The notes: a model not told the origin generated them from the letters alone. A DNA stretch of 64,000 nucleotides from Climacteris rufus (GCA_013398175.1 VZRZ01004813.1:1291399-1355398); one strand, 5' to 3'. Positions 13,401 through 24,831 are shown, counted from the stretch's first letter. Program-made: numbers and translations.

Positions 13401-16400
13401 TATCCTGAGCTCCAGGTACATTGTGATGACTTTTCTTTTGATAGAGTAGTAGTGAAGCAGGTAAGCCAGCCTGACATTGGTTGACATTTTCAAACCTACA
13501 GAAAAGTTTCCAAATGAAAAGTAATTTGGAATTTAACTTTACCTGTTAACTGAAGTTTAACATTGCTCATCCCTGTGCCTGGCCTTGAAAAGCTGCTTTC
13601 TTTTCAATATGTTGTAGCATCTTGCAAGTAACAGCTTTTATATTCCCATTGCTTGCCAAGGTGGTACCTGGCTGGTACTGTCTCTTGTATACTTGGGTTT
13701 TTAGCTGGGCTTTAAGGGAAGCCTTGTAGGTGTTAGAATTATTTCTGAAGCTGCATTTGATGATGTGAAGATGCATTTGAGTGAGTGATGGAGTGGACAT
13801 AGGTAGAATGGGAAGGGACCTAGGAACAGTGGCAGAGGCAGGCTCTCCTTCCAGTGGAGAGCAGAGTGGCTGGAGCTGTCGAAGTGGAAAGACTCTCTGT
13901 TACCTCTCTGTTGTGTTATTAAGGAGTTGCCCCAGGGAAAGGGTAACAAAGTCAGGCAGAAGAGTAGAGGTTTGAAACAGCTGTTAAGGCTGGAATCTGG
14001 GGAAGAAGATGCCTATGTTTGCTCCTAAGTCATGGAAAACTGTAGGAAGATCTGTGCAGTGTTTATAGATTTCTAGTCAGCCTTTTTTTTTTTTTTTTTT
14101 GTGCAGCCTGGTGTTACTTGCGAAGTGATTTGAGATTTTCAGCAGTGATGAGCTTCTTACATGACATAGAAGGAAAAAACACTGTATATCCTTAAGACGC
14201 CACCCTATTTGTTGTGTGTTAGCAAGTTTCTATGTGGAAGACCAAAGACATCTGCAACTCTGTCTTCACAAACTTTTTTTCCTTGATGTAAACTGCCACA
14301 ATTTTTTTTCTTCCCCTCTTTTATTAGCATCTTTTAAGGAAGAGATATTTGTTATGTTTGCAGCCTTAAGGTCTACATCAAAATGACTGGATAACCACTG
14401 CAATTTGGCATTTGCTTGACGATGGCATTTAGGAACTAAAATATTCCTGGGAGATGAGAATATGTGACTTGGGTTTAGATGAAGTAACTTTTTTTGTCTG
14501 CCAAACATTCCAGTTCTGCACTCTTTTCACACACAGCATGTCATATTAACCTATTGCAAAGTATAGGTTTTAAAGCAGTGGTAAAGGGGAGGACAGTCAT
14601 CTTTGAAGGATGTGGGGAGAGACAAATACAAATTTTGGAGGTAAGGCCCAAAGCCACAGAGGAGATGTACAAAGAGGAGAAGCCCAACAACAACAACAGT
14701 CTTCCGGAGCGATTCCAGCCACTCAGAGCCAGTATAAATGTGAAACCCAAACCTGCCATTTGTAAATGGCCCATTTGCGAACTGCTTGACCATCTATTAC
14801 TCCTTTGTTGGTTTAAGTCCTCTCAAAGAGTTCAGAAGTAATTTGAGAAATTAAGGAGTTAGTGTGTTTTTGTATGCAATCCCTATAACATCCTGACTCA
14901 GCTGAATCCTCCTTAGGACCAGAAGTAAGCAGTGTACTGAGGTTAATGAATACCATTAAAAATTAACAGCGGAGTCCAAGAAACTGGAACTGTGAAGAAC
15001 AGCAATGCTAGAGAGAGCATTTAAAATGGGGAGTGGCACAGTCCAAGCGGCTGTTAAGAAGACTCTTTTGACAGCATTTTCCTTCAGAGTGTAGTGAGAT
15101 GAGGGCTAAGTCAGGCAAAGTGGTGTAATCTATAGGAGAAAAAGTACGAAGTGATCAAGAGCAGGTCAGTATGCTTATTTGCACATACACAGTAGTGTAC
15201 TCTGGTGCCTCCGAGAAGCTCCCTGCAATCAATATTGTCTATATGCAATAGCCAGTCTATGCCAAAAATTATCTGAAACATCTAAAAATTACATTTAAAA
15301 GTTCTTCAGCTTTTATATATTTAGAATTGCAAATAATTTGACAAAACCAGATATGTATTTTTAGATAATCTATACAGATTTTTTAAATAGGGACCACATC
15401 TTAGTGCCTTGCAAGTCTACTGCTTCTGTTACTGATTATGTAAGATATTTGTTTCCCTTTATCCAGAATAACTAAATGAATTAGATCTCTTTCTTGTTTC
15501 TTTTCTCACTGCAGAAGAACAATGGTTATTTACCTGAGATAATAGTGACACATAAAAACTCCTTACAAGCCTCTTTTCTTCAATCAGTTCAATTTCAGTG
15601 CAAAGACTGGGACTGTTATTCTCTTCCTATATGCCAGGACATTTCAGGACACTAAGGCAGTCCACGTGACTCCACTTTGAGAACCCTCATGACGAAGGGA
15701 TTGCTCACAGTTTGTGAGTTGGTTTGTGTATGTCCACTTTTTTGTTAAATCATATAACAGCTCTAGATAAAATAATTTTTAAAGATTAAATAATATTTGA
15801 ACACCAAATCTAAGTTAGTGGTGCTAGGGACATGACACAGATGTCAAAATCGAAAGCACTTGGAGGGTTAAGATATCCATAGGTCAGGCTCGGTATGTAC
15901 ACATTCAGCAGAAAACTGAGAACAGCCTGTCAGATTTTTACCTCTCCTTCTTTCCTATCCTTAGTTTCAGTGCCTGCAGTTCTCCAAACAGGACTTTATT
16001 TTCACAGTGTACCTACCTGTCTTGAAAAGCTGAAGCACTAAAGCCACATGTGAGCTCCTGTGAGTTGTTTCCATGCTGACATTCAGAGTGTAGGTACAGC
16101 TTTTGGACTCACAGAGGCACGTGTGATACCTAGAAGCCCTTCAGTTTTACAGAGTTTGAACTTCCAGACTTAATAATGTTTAACTTTACTATTGCAGCAA
16201 TATTTGTAAGAGCAATTCAGAATAATAGCTTATGGTTCAAAGGTGCAGGGCCTTGAGTAACTGCATTTCAGCAAAGCTATACACGTGACATTCCAGTTAA
16301 ATCATCACTTTCTCTCCTTCCAGTTCTGTAAAATCTAAAACACTTGGTGCCCCCCAGTGTCTTTACCAATTATTGCTATTTGTTAAGACTTGCTGTGGAT

Positions 16401-19400
16401 AAAAGTACTTGCATCCAGACATGAATGCAAAATACTCCTAGAGTCTTGGTTTGTGACTTGCTGAACATTTTCTATTTTTCCTTGCTTTTATTTCTTTAAA
16501 ATTCCTGAAAAATCATTTAGTGCAAGAAGTGGACATAAATACCTGCCATAAAATGTACAGCACGGGTCCAGAGTTTTCTTGTACAAACATCTCTCCATAA
16601 CATAAATGTTTGTTTTAGTCAATTCTTACCCAGATAAAATTTGATGAAATTCAGTTTGTGATTGCAGTCAGCTGGACAGTTGTGAAACTCTCATCAAACA
16701 TGATTTGTTTCATGGCTTTGATTTTACATGCAGTGTGGAATTTTGCAGAGCTGTGTAAAAGACATATTTGCTTAAAGCAAGAGAACATGAGGATAGGAGG
16801 ACACTGTAAAAGACCATTACCACACCTGTGCATATTTCACATATCATTTTCATGCACTTATGCATACAAGTATCTGTATGTATGCAGATGCCTCTGGTCA
16901 GATTCCATAGCTGTAAATTCATGCTCTTCATATTAGCAGAACATTCAAATGCCTTGGAAAGGGTTGGACATTTTACTGGTCTCATTCCTGACTCAAAGAG
17001 CTGTCAGGCTAATTTTAGAGGGAGATGATAAATGGATGTAACGAACAGCAGAGTGGAAGTGGTAAAAACAGGAAGATTGTCTGGTTGCGCAGGGTACCAG
17101 TAAGCCCAATATAAAGGTTTTGAAACAATGTTCTGATTCAGTATAAACTACGTTTTTCTATTTTAAGAAACAAAACAAACATCAGAAAGCTATGATTAAG
17201 ATTGCAAAATGTGTTGGGGTTTTTTTCTTTTTCTTTTTTTTTTTTTTTCTTTTTTCTGTAATTTCCGTTTTGTCTTGTTCTTGTCCTTTTGGAAGAAGTT
17301 CCTGTGAGATGAAACATTCCACATTTAACCTTGACCCAAAGTGATAGGTTTCATTTTTGTTTAGTAGCTGTCCTGGAGCTTACAAAAAGTCAAAGTGCAA
17401 AAGCATGGGCTTAGTTGTTTATTTTTGTAAAATTATTTCCAATTCCATATGTATATATAAAAGCTGAAGAACTTTTAAATGTAATTTTTAGATGTTTCAG
17501 ATAATTTTTGGCATAGACTGGCTATTGCATATAGACATACTCTAATTCAAATAGCTGGTTGCTGTTGTAGTCTTATGTTTTTGGTTGGTTGGCTGGTTGG
17601 TTGGTTAGTTGTTTTTTTGTTTTTTTTTTTTAGGATAGTGAACACTAAGCTAATGATATAGCCAGTAGGAATGGGACTGCATAAGGTACTGCAGGTATCT
17701 GATGAGGATATGCGTTCTTTTTTTGCAAGTATTTTAAATTCATTTTCTGTTTGGAAGAAAGCTAAGCAAAACATGATATAAGTATGCAAGTATCAGTAAC
17801 TGATGCTAAGATTTCACAGCTGGCTGTTGGTATGCCTGTCGGTATTATTCCTATTTATTTGATTTTTGGTTTCTGCTTCAAAATAATTGCTCTGGCTTGG
17901 TGCCCAGTGTCATTCTTTTTTCCCCAGTAACTTCTTAACAGGTTTGCTGAGATTTGCTATCCATTTTCCTGATTATACTGCCATCAACTTTCTTTTCAAC
18001 TGAACCTGAGCACGCAGGTCAGAATAGTGAGGAAGTTCTCCCTTTCTTCAGAAATATTCTCATATTAAGTGAACTATTCTAGAAAGTTTATCTTTTCTGC
18101 TTAGATTGCACTGAAATTGTGACAGTATTTTCTCTGTATATCTGTGCATTTCCCTCTTTCCCTCTAATGACTCTTGGACTCTTTAGCCATTCCCAGCCAA
18201 AAGTGACAGTGGTAGAAAAGCTAAAGGAGAATCATTAACATTATTTACTCTTAATATGGTATCATATGAACGTGTGCAGAACTGTCTCATTAAGAAATAG
18301 ACCAGTACTGCCTAAGACAGACTGAGATACTGATACAGCAATGGCTCAGTGTGGTCTGTGGAAGTTATGAATGGGATAGAAGTTAACACAGGTGGCAATA
18401 TGTGAATATCATCACATATCAGAAGAAGGAACAGAGAAAAAGAATGGAAAATATTTTAGCACACCTCTTCTCTTAGTGAATCAAATGTATACAATATAGA
18501 TACTGTCTTTCTCTTCTCAGCATGTCAGGCTGTCGCATCAATTTGAACACTTAGTCCTTCAGGATGAAAGGTTTGAGATCTGTGCTGAGGTTGTCTTGGG
18601 ACTGGTCTGTTTTCGGCTGAAGGTAAGGCAGCTAAGATCTCTTATTTCTTCTGTCATGTTTTATAGCAACACAATAACCTGCAATTGAATATAGTCTCTG
18701 CAGTTAATATACTTGATTATTTTTTAAGGAAAGTAAAGGGAGTTTGTGTAGAACAAAGCAGATTAAAGAAAAAAGCTTATGACATTTTTCGTAAAACTTA
18801 ATCAAAAGCTTAAGAGAAGTTCAAGCATATTAGAGTATGAAAATACATGGTCAAAAGAAACATGTAACCAGTCATACAAAATGACTGTTATGTTCTACAC
18901 TTGATGAGCTGTTATAAAGATGATTGTTTTAGTGTATTACCCTAGACTTCTGTATCTGATGAGTGTGTTTCTTGTCAAGTTAATTTCTTATGTTGTTGCC
19001 CATTTTTCACTGTAAAATAGCTAGTTTTCTCTGTTAGACAGTCTCAAGGACGATTTCTGTAAACATAGCTATGTTGTTGTAAAAATTATCTTTTTACATT
19101 CCTTTCCCATGGACACAGATCCCTTTGACGGACACTTCTTGTAACCAATATAGTTAGAGACGGAAGTGTTAACTTTCTCCAATGATCTGTGATTTCTAAA
19201 AGTGTATATAAGAATTAAACGAAAGGGGTTTCCCCCTTTTTCCGCCCTTACTCTAAACACGAACTTTCGGACTCCAGCTCTCATTATTTCTGCGTCTCGA
19301 CTGATTACCGGGATAAGCCGAAATAACAGGCATCGCGGTAATATTATGTGTATATATTTAATATTCGATTTTATTTAAAAATTACTGTAATATATGAAAA

Positions 19401-22400
19401 TTAGAGTACTAAACACTTTTTTATTGTTTTCTTTAAAGAATGCTTTATTATCTATAACATTCTGTGGTCAGACTGGGAAAATTGAAGCAAGATATATATA
19501 AGAACAGGCTACATAGCAGGCCAGCTTCCCAACTGCCCTTGGCCCTGGTTTGCTTTTTATTGCTGAACATGATCCTTTTGCCCTGTTTGGCCTTTTATTC
19601 CCCAAAATCTCTCAAAGTGCCAAGTTCACTGATGTGGAGACCTTGCCCAACAGAAAACTCAGTCTGCACTTGGAGCATAAAAGCTGCAGTAGTTAGGAGG
19701 GCTCATTTGTTTAATCAGACATTAAAAGGTGATCGGTGTCTTATTTTAGGTAATGAACTCATTTTTTAGAGGAGCTTGCAGTTAAAGCCTCTGTAAAGCA
19801 CTGGATTGTGACACTGAATCTGACCAAGCAACAATAATAACAACTGAACTAGTGTTTTCTAGTTAACATGATATCTAAATGAGCTTTTAGCTTTTCTGAA
19901 GGCTTGCAAGCACATCTTGGTTCTTTCTGGGTAGTGTGGTACTACTACTTTTTACAAGTTCTTTCTCCAGTCATTCAGTTGACTCAGTTACCTGAGTTTG
20001 ATGCAAGTGGCTGAAGAAGCTAACAAATCTTTAACAATAAGGTAATGGTGAATTCATCTGAACACGAAAATGGTTTTGTGTGAATTTGTATTGTTTAAAA
20101 TAAAAGAAAAAAGAATCTGTTCCTAAGGGATCAGACAGATTATAGAATTCAGAGTTTTTTTCAGTAAGTGGAAACATGAATATAATCTCTTTCTTAACAA
20201 GAACTTTAAAAAGATTTGAGAGAAAGGTTCTGTGGCTTTTATTGCTCAATAACAAAATGCTGGTTGCAGTTTGCTCTCTCACATGGAACAAGCAAACACG
20301 AGTTTTGCAGATCCAGAGACAGCTGTTAGGCAGTGCTCTACATTTACTTTAAAGGAACAGTTCTGGTGAAATAGAGCACAGCAACACAGGAATTGTCACT
20401 TTTGATCAGACCAGTAGCTCCTCTACATCTGTTCTCCTGTCCCTGATGATCCAGAGGAAGAAGTCACATCTACAGGGAAAGACAATTTTACAATAGGAGG
20501 TAAATATTGGACCTCTAGCTATGAAACCTTTGGACAAGTGGTAGAATAAAGGCCTGATTCTGTTGAAGACCAGTGTTGAAAGAGCAGTGTTTTCATTGCT
20601 TGCCTACCTGGTCCAAAAAAAGAAAAAAAAACCCAACAAAAAACCAAACAAACAAGCTTTCAAATGAACAGTTTTTTATAGCTATTTTTGCAGCTTTTTC
20701 TGATTTTTATATCACTCCTTCAAAAATCTTTCTTTGATTTTTATAACTCATATTAAAATACATCTTAGAAGCAGAATATTTGTAACTAGTATGTAGTTAC
20801 AATAGGACTAAGGGTTAGGGGACTTGAGCTATATAACTGCACAGCTGTAAAAATATGAAATACTTTATTTCCTTCCTTTCTTCCTTTGTTCTTGAGAAAC
20901 CTTTTTTTTTTTTTTTGCTTAGCTGTAACTTTTATTTTTTTTCCTTTCACACTGTTGAGCAAATGGACTAATTACCTGTGACTTTCATATTATAATTATT
21001 TCATCAAATGTATCATGCCAAAGGGTTAGTTTTAGGTCTCCTTGTCATGACTGCAGATGAATCCAAGTCAAGCTAGTAATTTCTCCAAGGGGGTGAGAAT
21101 GCTGTCTTCTTGAAGCTCACAGACTCAATCAAAGCTGGCTTCTCAAAGCTCTGGGAGAGGATTAGTCACTACTAACTTCAATTTGATGTGACACCCAAGT
21201 GTCACAGCAGCCCTAAGGTGGAGCTGTGAGAGTAGAACAGAAGACATATATAGAAATCTTTCTCCTTCCTCCCCTCATCCTGCCAACTTAACATCATATA
21301 ACTGCTTGTATTGCCTGAAAGTCAGTGCTGTGCATTTGATATTAAAGGCAAGGATTGTCATTTTAATAATGTATTACCTCTGATAAGAAAGCAGGACATC
21401 ATTGCCACCAGTGACCTGTAGTAGGTGGGGACTTGCAAAACAACAAAGTTGGTCCATTTTCTTAGTTAGGAGCATTTCAGTTGCATAAATATCTCCTAGA
21501 AGAGTACACCTAAGCCATGAATTTCAGGATGTCATACAAAATTTTTAACAACCTGTGCTATGTCAGAACAAGGTTTTGGCTTGGGTTCAATTCTAACTCT
21601 TAATATGATCCAAAACTGTGAGAGTGATACGTTTATCCTTGTTGAAAATGGGAAACTGTCTGCCTTATGCTTTGGTTGTATATGGGAAAGGCTAAGCAGG
21701 AAAGTCACAAGTGCCCAGATTTGAGCTGGATGTTTTCAAGGAGACCTGTGCTGCCACAGTAACACAAGTACTGCTGAACATACAGATTTGTCTGTTTGTG
21801 ACTCTTTTACCACAGCCAGTGCTCAGTAGGGGCACACTGCGGTAGAAGTGCAGATGCTCCCAGAATCTCCTGCAATTCCATCTTACTCCAGTGTAATAGA
21901 AAGAGTAAAGGTTGTACAATAGCTAAGATACTTCCTCTGTAGGATTCTGTGGTGGATAATTCCTATAGAACTTGAGGCAAATAATTTTTTAGGGTTTCCA
22001 CTGGTAGTATAACACTTACTTATGCTAGGGATACATTACCTTGAAAAATTCTTAATTAAGGGTAAGATTTCTATCTTCATATTCAAAAGATTCTCTCACA
22101 GCAGCCATGCTTCAGTGAAGACTGGAAGGTTTGCTTTACAAAAGTTAGTATAGTTCATTACAAAACTTCCTCCCAAGTTTGTTTGATTAGATCCAAGAAG
22201 AGTGTAACAACATGGGTACAATAATAAATGCTTTTACACAGCTCACGACCTTAAGTCACAGAAAAGCAGTCAGCTATCACAAATGCCCCAGTGTGAACAT
22301 TGCTCCTAAACCCAAGGTAATTCATAAAACTCTTTGTGACTCAAAAGGTATCTCTTACTTCATCATCTTTTTGTGACCCTTTGATGGGAAAGCACTGAGA

Positions 22401-22736
22401 GATGAGAAAATGGCTGCTTGTTACTGGTGCTGCTTGGGCTTGGCTGCTTGGTGGGATTTAAGTATGCCAGACTTGTTTCTGAAATTCATTGCCATCTCCA
22501 TTGAATTACAATGATTTCAGGGCTCAAATGAACTAAACGAGGCACTTCTTAAAAGCATAAATGATGCCAAGAAGATCCATCTGGTCCCATGCCACCTGCG
22601 AGAGAAATTTGTGCTACGTTTTGCTATTTGCTCCCGCACAGTGGAATCCACCCACATCAAGTTTGCCTGGCAGCACATCTCACAGCTGGCAACTGATCTT
22701 CTGAAAGCATGGGAGCAAAACCACCAGCAGCAGTAA
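1363..22736 (+). CDS. DDC: DDC, aromatic-L-amino-acid decarboxylase, 3' part (six exons, 5' end outside window)
   Basis: Six exons (1363-1423, 6772-6848, 10646-10665, 11408-11506, 18521-18622, 22521-22736) join in frame into 190 codons plus stop. All have AG/GT borders and matching phases. DDC is the cytosolic PLP enzyme that decarboxylates L-DOPA to dopamine and 5-HTP to serotonin. The product aligns closely with human DDC from about residue 295 to the end. It contains NPHKWLL with the PLP-binding lysine (human K303), the mobile active-site loop with its tyrosine (human Y332, codon 6821-6823), HWQIPLGRRFRSLK, and KKIHLVPCHLR followed by KFVLRFAICSRTVES. The N-terminal two thirds must lie upstream of position 1, and no earlier exon is visible in 1-1362. 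The close paralogue HDC is less likely because the match to DDC is nearly continuous, and the FIGNL1-IKZF1 neighbours fit DDC. The C-terminus is 5 residues longer than in human and glutamine-rich. Confidence 0.96.
1757..1797. repeat. Polypyrimidine tract
   Basis: T-dominated with a few C, 41 bp, on the transcribed sense strand of a DDC intron. It is not followed by an exon. Confidence 0.85.
4001..4133 (-). mobile_element. CR1 LINE 3' fragment
   Basis: Read in reverse, the segment matches the usual CR1 3' end. On the plus strand it runs CACAGAGTGGTTTGGATTGG, then a block near ATCATCTAGTTCTAACCCC, then the conserved GGCAGGGACACCTTCCACTAG block and AGCCTGGCCTTG. The element is 5'-truncated (5' end at the higher coordinate), as CR1 copies usually are. 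Divergence from the remembered consensus is about 10-15%, so it is an old insertion. Confidence 0.85.
4493..5127 (-). mobile_element. CR1-like LINE, ORF1 with esterase motif joined to a 3' end
   Basis: Minus-strand reading gives a degenerate CR1-type ORF1. A cysteine-rich segment (CTKCAQLDELLWQVAELQD) is encoded around 4880-4970. After frame changes and a stop there is VIVVGDSVFRGTEAPI around 4590-4640. The GDS is block I of the SGNH/esterase domain known in CR1 ORF1 proteins. At 4493-4550 the sequence switches directly to a CR1 3' terminus (on the plus strand, TTGGAAGGGACCTCTGGAGG). The rest of ORF1 and all of ORF2 are missing, so this is an internally deleted copy or two abutting fragments. 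It is broken by frameshifts and a stop and is not functional. The 5' boundary beyond 5127 is unclear. Confidence 0.7.
6772..6848 (+). CDS. DDC: DDC exon with active-site loop
   Basis: Acceptor TTTTTATACAG, donor GTAATT. The 77-bp exon completes the Trp codon and reads VKKRSDLTGAFKVEPLYLK, then HHHQES and the first base of Gly. It covers the flexible catalytic loop of the decarboxylase. The tyrosine of PLYLK matches human Y332, and the human sequence here is PTYLK. Confidence 0.95.
6849..10645 (+). other. DDC: DDC intron with assembly gap
   Basis: A 3.8-kb AT-rich intron. Apart from the T-rich tandem block and N run near 9480-9595, I see no repeat, RNA gene or exon. Confidence 0.75.
9481..9595. 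repeat. T-rich tandem block with 45-bp assembly gap
   Basis: Repeats of a unit like TTAACTCC followed by 10-12 T surround a run of N at 9513-9557. At least four partial units are visible on the two sides. The gap probably marks an unresolved homopolymer-rich minisatellite whose true length is unknown. Confidence 0.85.
10646..10665 (+). CDS. DDC: DDC 20-bp microexon
   Basis: A 20-bp exon between acceptor TTTTCCAG and donor GTAAGT. With the split Gly codon it encodes GLITDYR, joining the loop exon to HWQIPLGRR in the next exon. The peptide is identical to human DDC here. It is far too short for ORF finders, but the phases on both sides (6848 G + GT, then phase 0) require it. Confidence 0.93.
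10666..11407 (+). other. DDC: DDC intron (short)
   Basis: A 742-bp intron between the microexon and the HWQIPLG exon, with poly-A and poly-T runs near 10940-10990. No embedded feature was recognised. Confidence 0.75.
11408..11506 (+). CDS. DDC: DDC exon
   Basis: Acceptor TCTCTGGTTGCAG, donor GTGACT. The 99-bp phase-0 exon has 33 codons, beginning HWQIPLGRRFRSLKLWFV and ending GLQEYIRK. Its GC content is visibly higher than the flanking introns. Open frames running past either end (for example a 191-codon one from 11318) are intron read-through. Confidence 0.96.
15236..15320 (+). repeat. Left arm of perfect 85-bp inverted repeat
   Basis: Base for base, this segment is the reverse complement of 17453-17537. 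It begins TGTCTATATGCAATAGCC and ends CAGCTTTTATATAT. Past its inner end, 15324-15346 still matches the complement of 17423-17445 at 21 of 23 positions. Past its outer end the match stops at once. Confidence 0.97.
17453..17537 (-). repeat. Right arm of perfect 85-bp inverted repeat
   Basis: Reverse complement of 15236-15320 with no mismatch over 85 bases. The arms are separated by 2132 bp inside a single DDC intron, so an unspliced transcript could fold them into a long duplex. Confidence 0.97.
17581..17610. repeat. TTGG microsatellite
   Basis: Seven TTGG-type units with two variants, followed by a T-rich tract, 44 bp after the right inverted-repeat arm. Confidence 0.85.
18521..18622 (+). 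CDS. DDC: DDC exon
   Basis: Acceptor CTTCTCAG, donor GTAAGG. The 102-bp exon has 34 codons, from HVRLSHQFEHL to VLGLVCFRLK, in phase 0 on both sides. It matches the human segment starting HVQLSHEFESL, part of the C-terminal domain. Confidence 0.95.
18623..22520 (+). other. DDC: DDC last coding intron with LTR-like insert
   Basis: A 3.9-kb AT-rich intron interrupted by a CpG-rich block ending at about 19328 that looks like a retroviral LTR. It also holds an A/CAAA-rich tract at 20615-20656 and a poly-T run near 20905. The rest shows nothing recognisable. Confidence 0.75.
19032..19328 (+). mobile_element. Probable solo retroviral LTR, boundaries uncertain
   Basis: About 300 bp that stands out by its CpGs (TTCCGCCC, CACGAACTTTCGG, CTGCGTCTCGACTG, ACCGGGATAAGCCG) in a CpG-poor intron. 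It has LTR order: a TGTTAGACA-like start, CCAAT at 19179-19183, TATATA at 19205-19210, a C/T-rich downstream part, and an end in AATAACA. No gag, pol or env sequence flanks it. I could not find a convincing target-site duplication, so the ends are provisional. The family is unknown; size and layout fit an avian ERV LTR. Confidence 0.5.
22521..22736 (+). CDS. DDC: DDC last coding exon and stop
   Basis: Acceptor TGATTTCAG, 71 codons and TAA at 22734-22736. It begins GSNELNEALLKSINDAKKIH, contains FVLRFAICSRTVES, and ends KAWEQNHQQQ where human ends RAERE. The tail is encoded by a short CAG run that reaches the stop codon. Confidence 0.95.
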   Translation, partial: GSNELNEALLKSINDAKKIHLVPCHLREKFVLRFAICSRTVESTHIKFAWQHISQLATDLLKAWEQNHQQQ

Positions 22737-23780
22737 CAGCAGTGAAGTATAACTGAAGATGAGGTAATTAACTGGCTTTCTCTGTGTTGTCAAGTTTTAT
22801 TTTAGGGGCAGGTGGGAAAGTCAAACTATGAAGGAAAAAAATACAAAACCTGTTGTTATATATCCCAGCTGCAGTAGCAAAATCCTTGCCAGCAAATTGT
22901 GTTGTAACCTTAGTCATTCCTTCTCTGTACTGTAGTTTCCAGGATGCACATAGCCAAGGAGGCTCGAGCTGTCATTTCATACCAGTTTGTAGTCAAGAGC
23001 ATTTATTCAACCAGGCAGTGGAAATGCAAGGGTTGTTGCTCCCTCCATCATCCCCATTCACCTCTAGCAGACCCACTCCTTTCTTCACAGATGAAACTGA
23101 GAGGTGTTATAACCAATTAATGTAACATTACTATTCAAAAAGAATCCAAGTTGGGGAAGTTCAGTAACCTGTTTGGGTCCTAACTCAGTTAATATGTTAT
23201 GTTAATATCTAAAAAGGCACACACAAATGTAATTGCCAGGATTTAGGGCACTGTCATATCAGGGCACACTAGCTGCAGTAATTTTGGAAATGAACAAAGG
23301 ACAAAGGACTTCAAGACTTCCTTCATTGCACAGCCAGATTGAGAGGAGCGAGCACTAACTGATCACTAACCATCCTTCTGGTGGGTTCTCTACTTTCCCC
23401 TAAAGGGTTTGCTTCTAAAACAGCCATTTTGTCAAATACCAGCAAATAGGTTATGCTGGCTACTGGTTTCCAGATTGATCATTCATAATGAGGCCTCTTA
23501 AAAGCTCCTCCTGAAGAGTTTCATCAAAAGCCGTGTGCTACCTGGTATTCTATATTTTAACCAAATTATTATAAACAGTGATTACTTGAAAATAGTCTGT
23601 TCCGTGAAATTGAGTTGTTATTTCTTTTTATGCTGTCATTCTGATTACTTCATTGTGTAAAAAATCTTTGACAAAATGTGCTAAGAAATGTGATGTCAAA
23701 AATATTACTCTTAGTTTCTCAAATTAGCTAACAAATGAGTAAACAAATGACAATAAAAACAGAAATTAAGGGAATTAACC
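22737..23780 (+). other. DDC: DDC 3'UTR, inferred
   Basis: No coding signal. The first good AATAAA after the stop is at 23752-23757, with a TG-rich stretch about 30 bases on, giving a 3'UTR of about 1 kb. Later AATAAA copies near 25431 and 26505 are alternatives, and a GTAATT donor-like site near 22763 leaves a 3'UTR intron possible. Transcript data are not available here, so the end is a guess. Confidence 0.4.
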
Positions 23781-24831
23781 CCCGAAATCTGCTGTGATGC
23801 CCCCATAAGTGGTTTTCTTCCATTAACAGTGATGAACAGAATATGAAAATATTGGAAAACAATTTTAAGATAAAGTCAAATCACATGTACTTGACACAAA
23901 CTTGACACAAACTATGTCATCTTGTCGAAGGCGGGCACAGTAAAGAGCTAAAATGAAAGTCAGAGGTGAAATGAAAGTCAGAACAGTATCAAGTCAAGAA
24001 GTACTTTTGCCATTTTTAGAACATAAATTCCAGATAGTTATTTGTGTAAATAAGAACAACATAAATAGCTGCTCCAAGAAAAAAAATAATACATGGTATT
24101 AATTTCTACATTTGCATTTCAATTTTCCTTTTACTGCTCATATAAACTTCTAAAGCAGTTTGAGCAACTTGCGCAATTATTCAGCTTTCTTCCTCTATCC
24201 CTTGCAAGTACACTTCCTACACTGGGGAAATTGCAAGTAGACCATGGAACATGGGTGGGGACAGTTAATTTGGCACATGGTCTGCTCCTACCAGACGGGA
24301 ATAACAAAGTTGAATATGGACGAGGTGCATTTATCTGGTGATTCCTAATCTCTCACTTCTGCCGTGCAAACTGGCAAGGATTACCATTTCCTTAAGCAAC
24401 TGATTTCTCAGGTAACAGGGATGACAAATGAATTTGGCAAAACCCAGTAATATTTGAGGAGATGACTGAGCCATTCCACAAGACACTACTGTCAGCTACA
24501 GCATCAGAAATTTTGATAACATCATTCTCTTCAGCAGAACCAAGATGAACTTTTCGTTACTAGCACAGTGCAAATGACTGGAAGACAGAAGAGGGTGGAA
24601 CATGTGGGCAGTTGTTTCCTTTCTCTGTTATTATTCTTTTTTAAACAATATTATTCACTTCTCATGATCTGGAAAAACCGTGTTCATCCATAGCACATTT
24701 TGTCCACACTGATACAAGTTTACAGCTTTTACATTATGAAAACACTAGAATCTTGGAGCCAGAGAAGACTTACACCTCCTCTGTGAGACAGATCAGTATT
24801 TTCTTTGTGAAATATATAACCAGGTCTGTCC

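Larger units (their letters stand above)
11507..18520 (+). other. DDC: DDC intron with inverted repeat
   Basis: A 7-kb intron, the largest in the window. It has a T18 run at 14083-14100, a pyrimidine tract at 17217-17257 and a TTGG tract at 17581-17610. Its main feature is the pair of inverted repeat arms at 15236-15320 and 17453-17537. Open frames at 13701-13975 and 14494-14841 overlap on both strands and have no family resemblance. Confidence 0.75.

Noticed and set aside
14494..14841. 115-codon plus-strand open frame in a DDC intron
   Set aside because: A minus-strand frame overlaps it fully, and it has an AAC repeat and no recognisable domain.
18399..18420. Small palindrome ATATGTGA-ATATCA-TCACATAT
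   Set aside because: An 8-bp stem is expected by chance in AT-rich DNA of this length.
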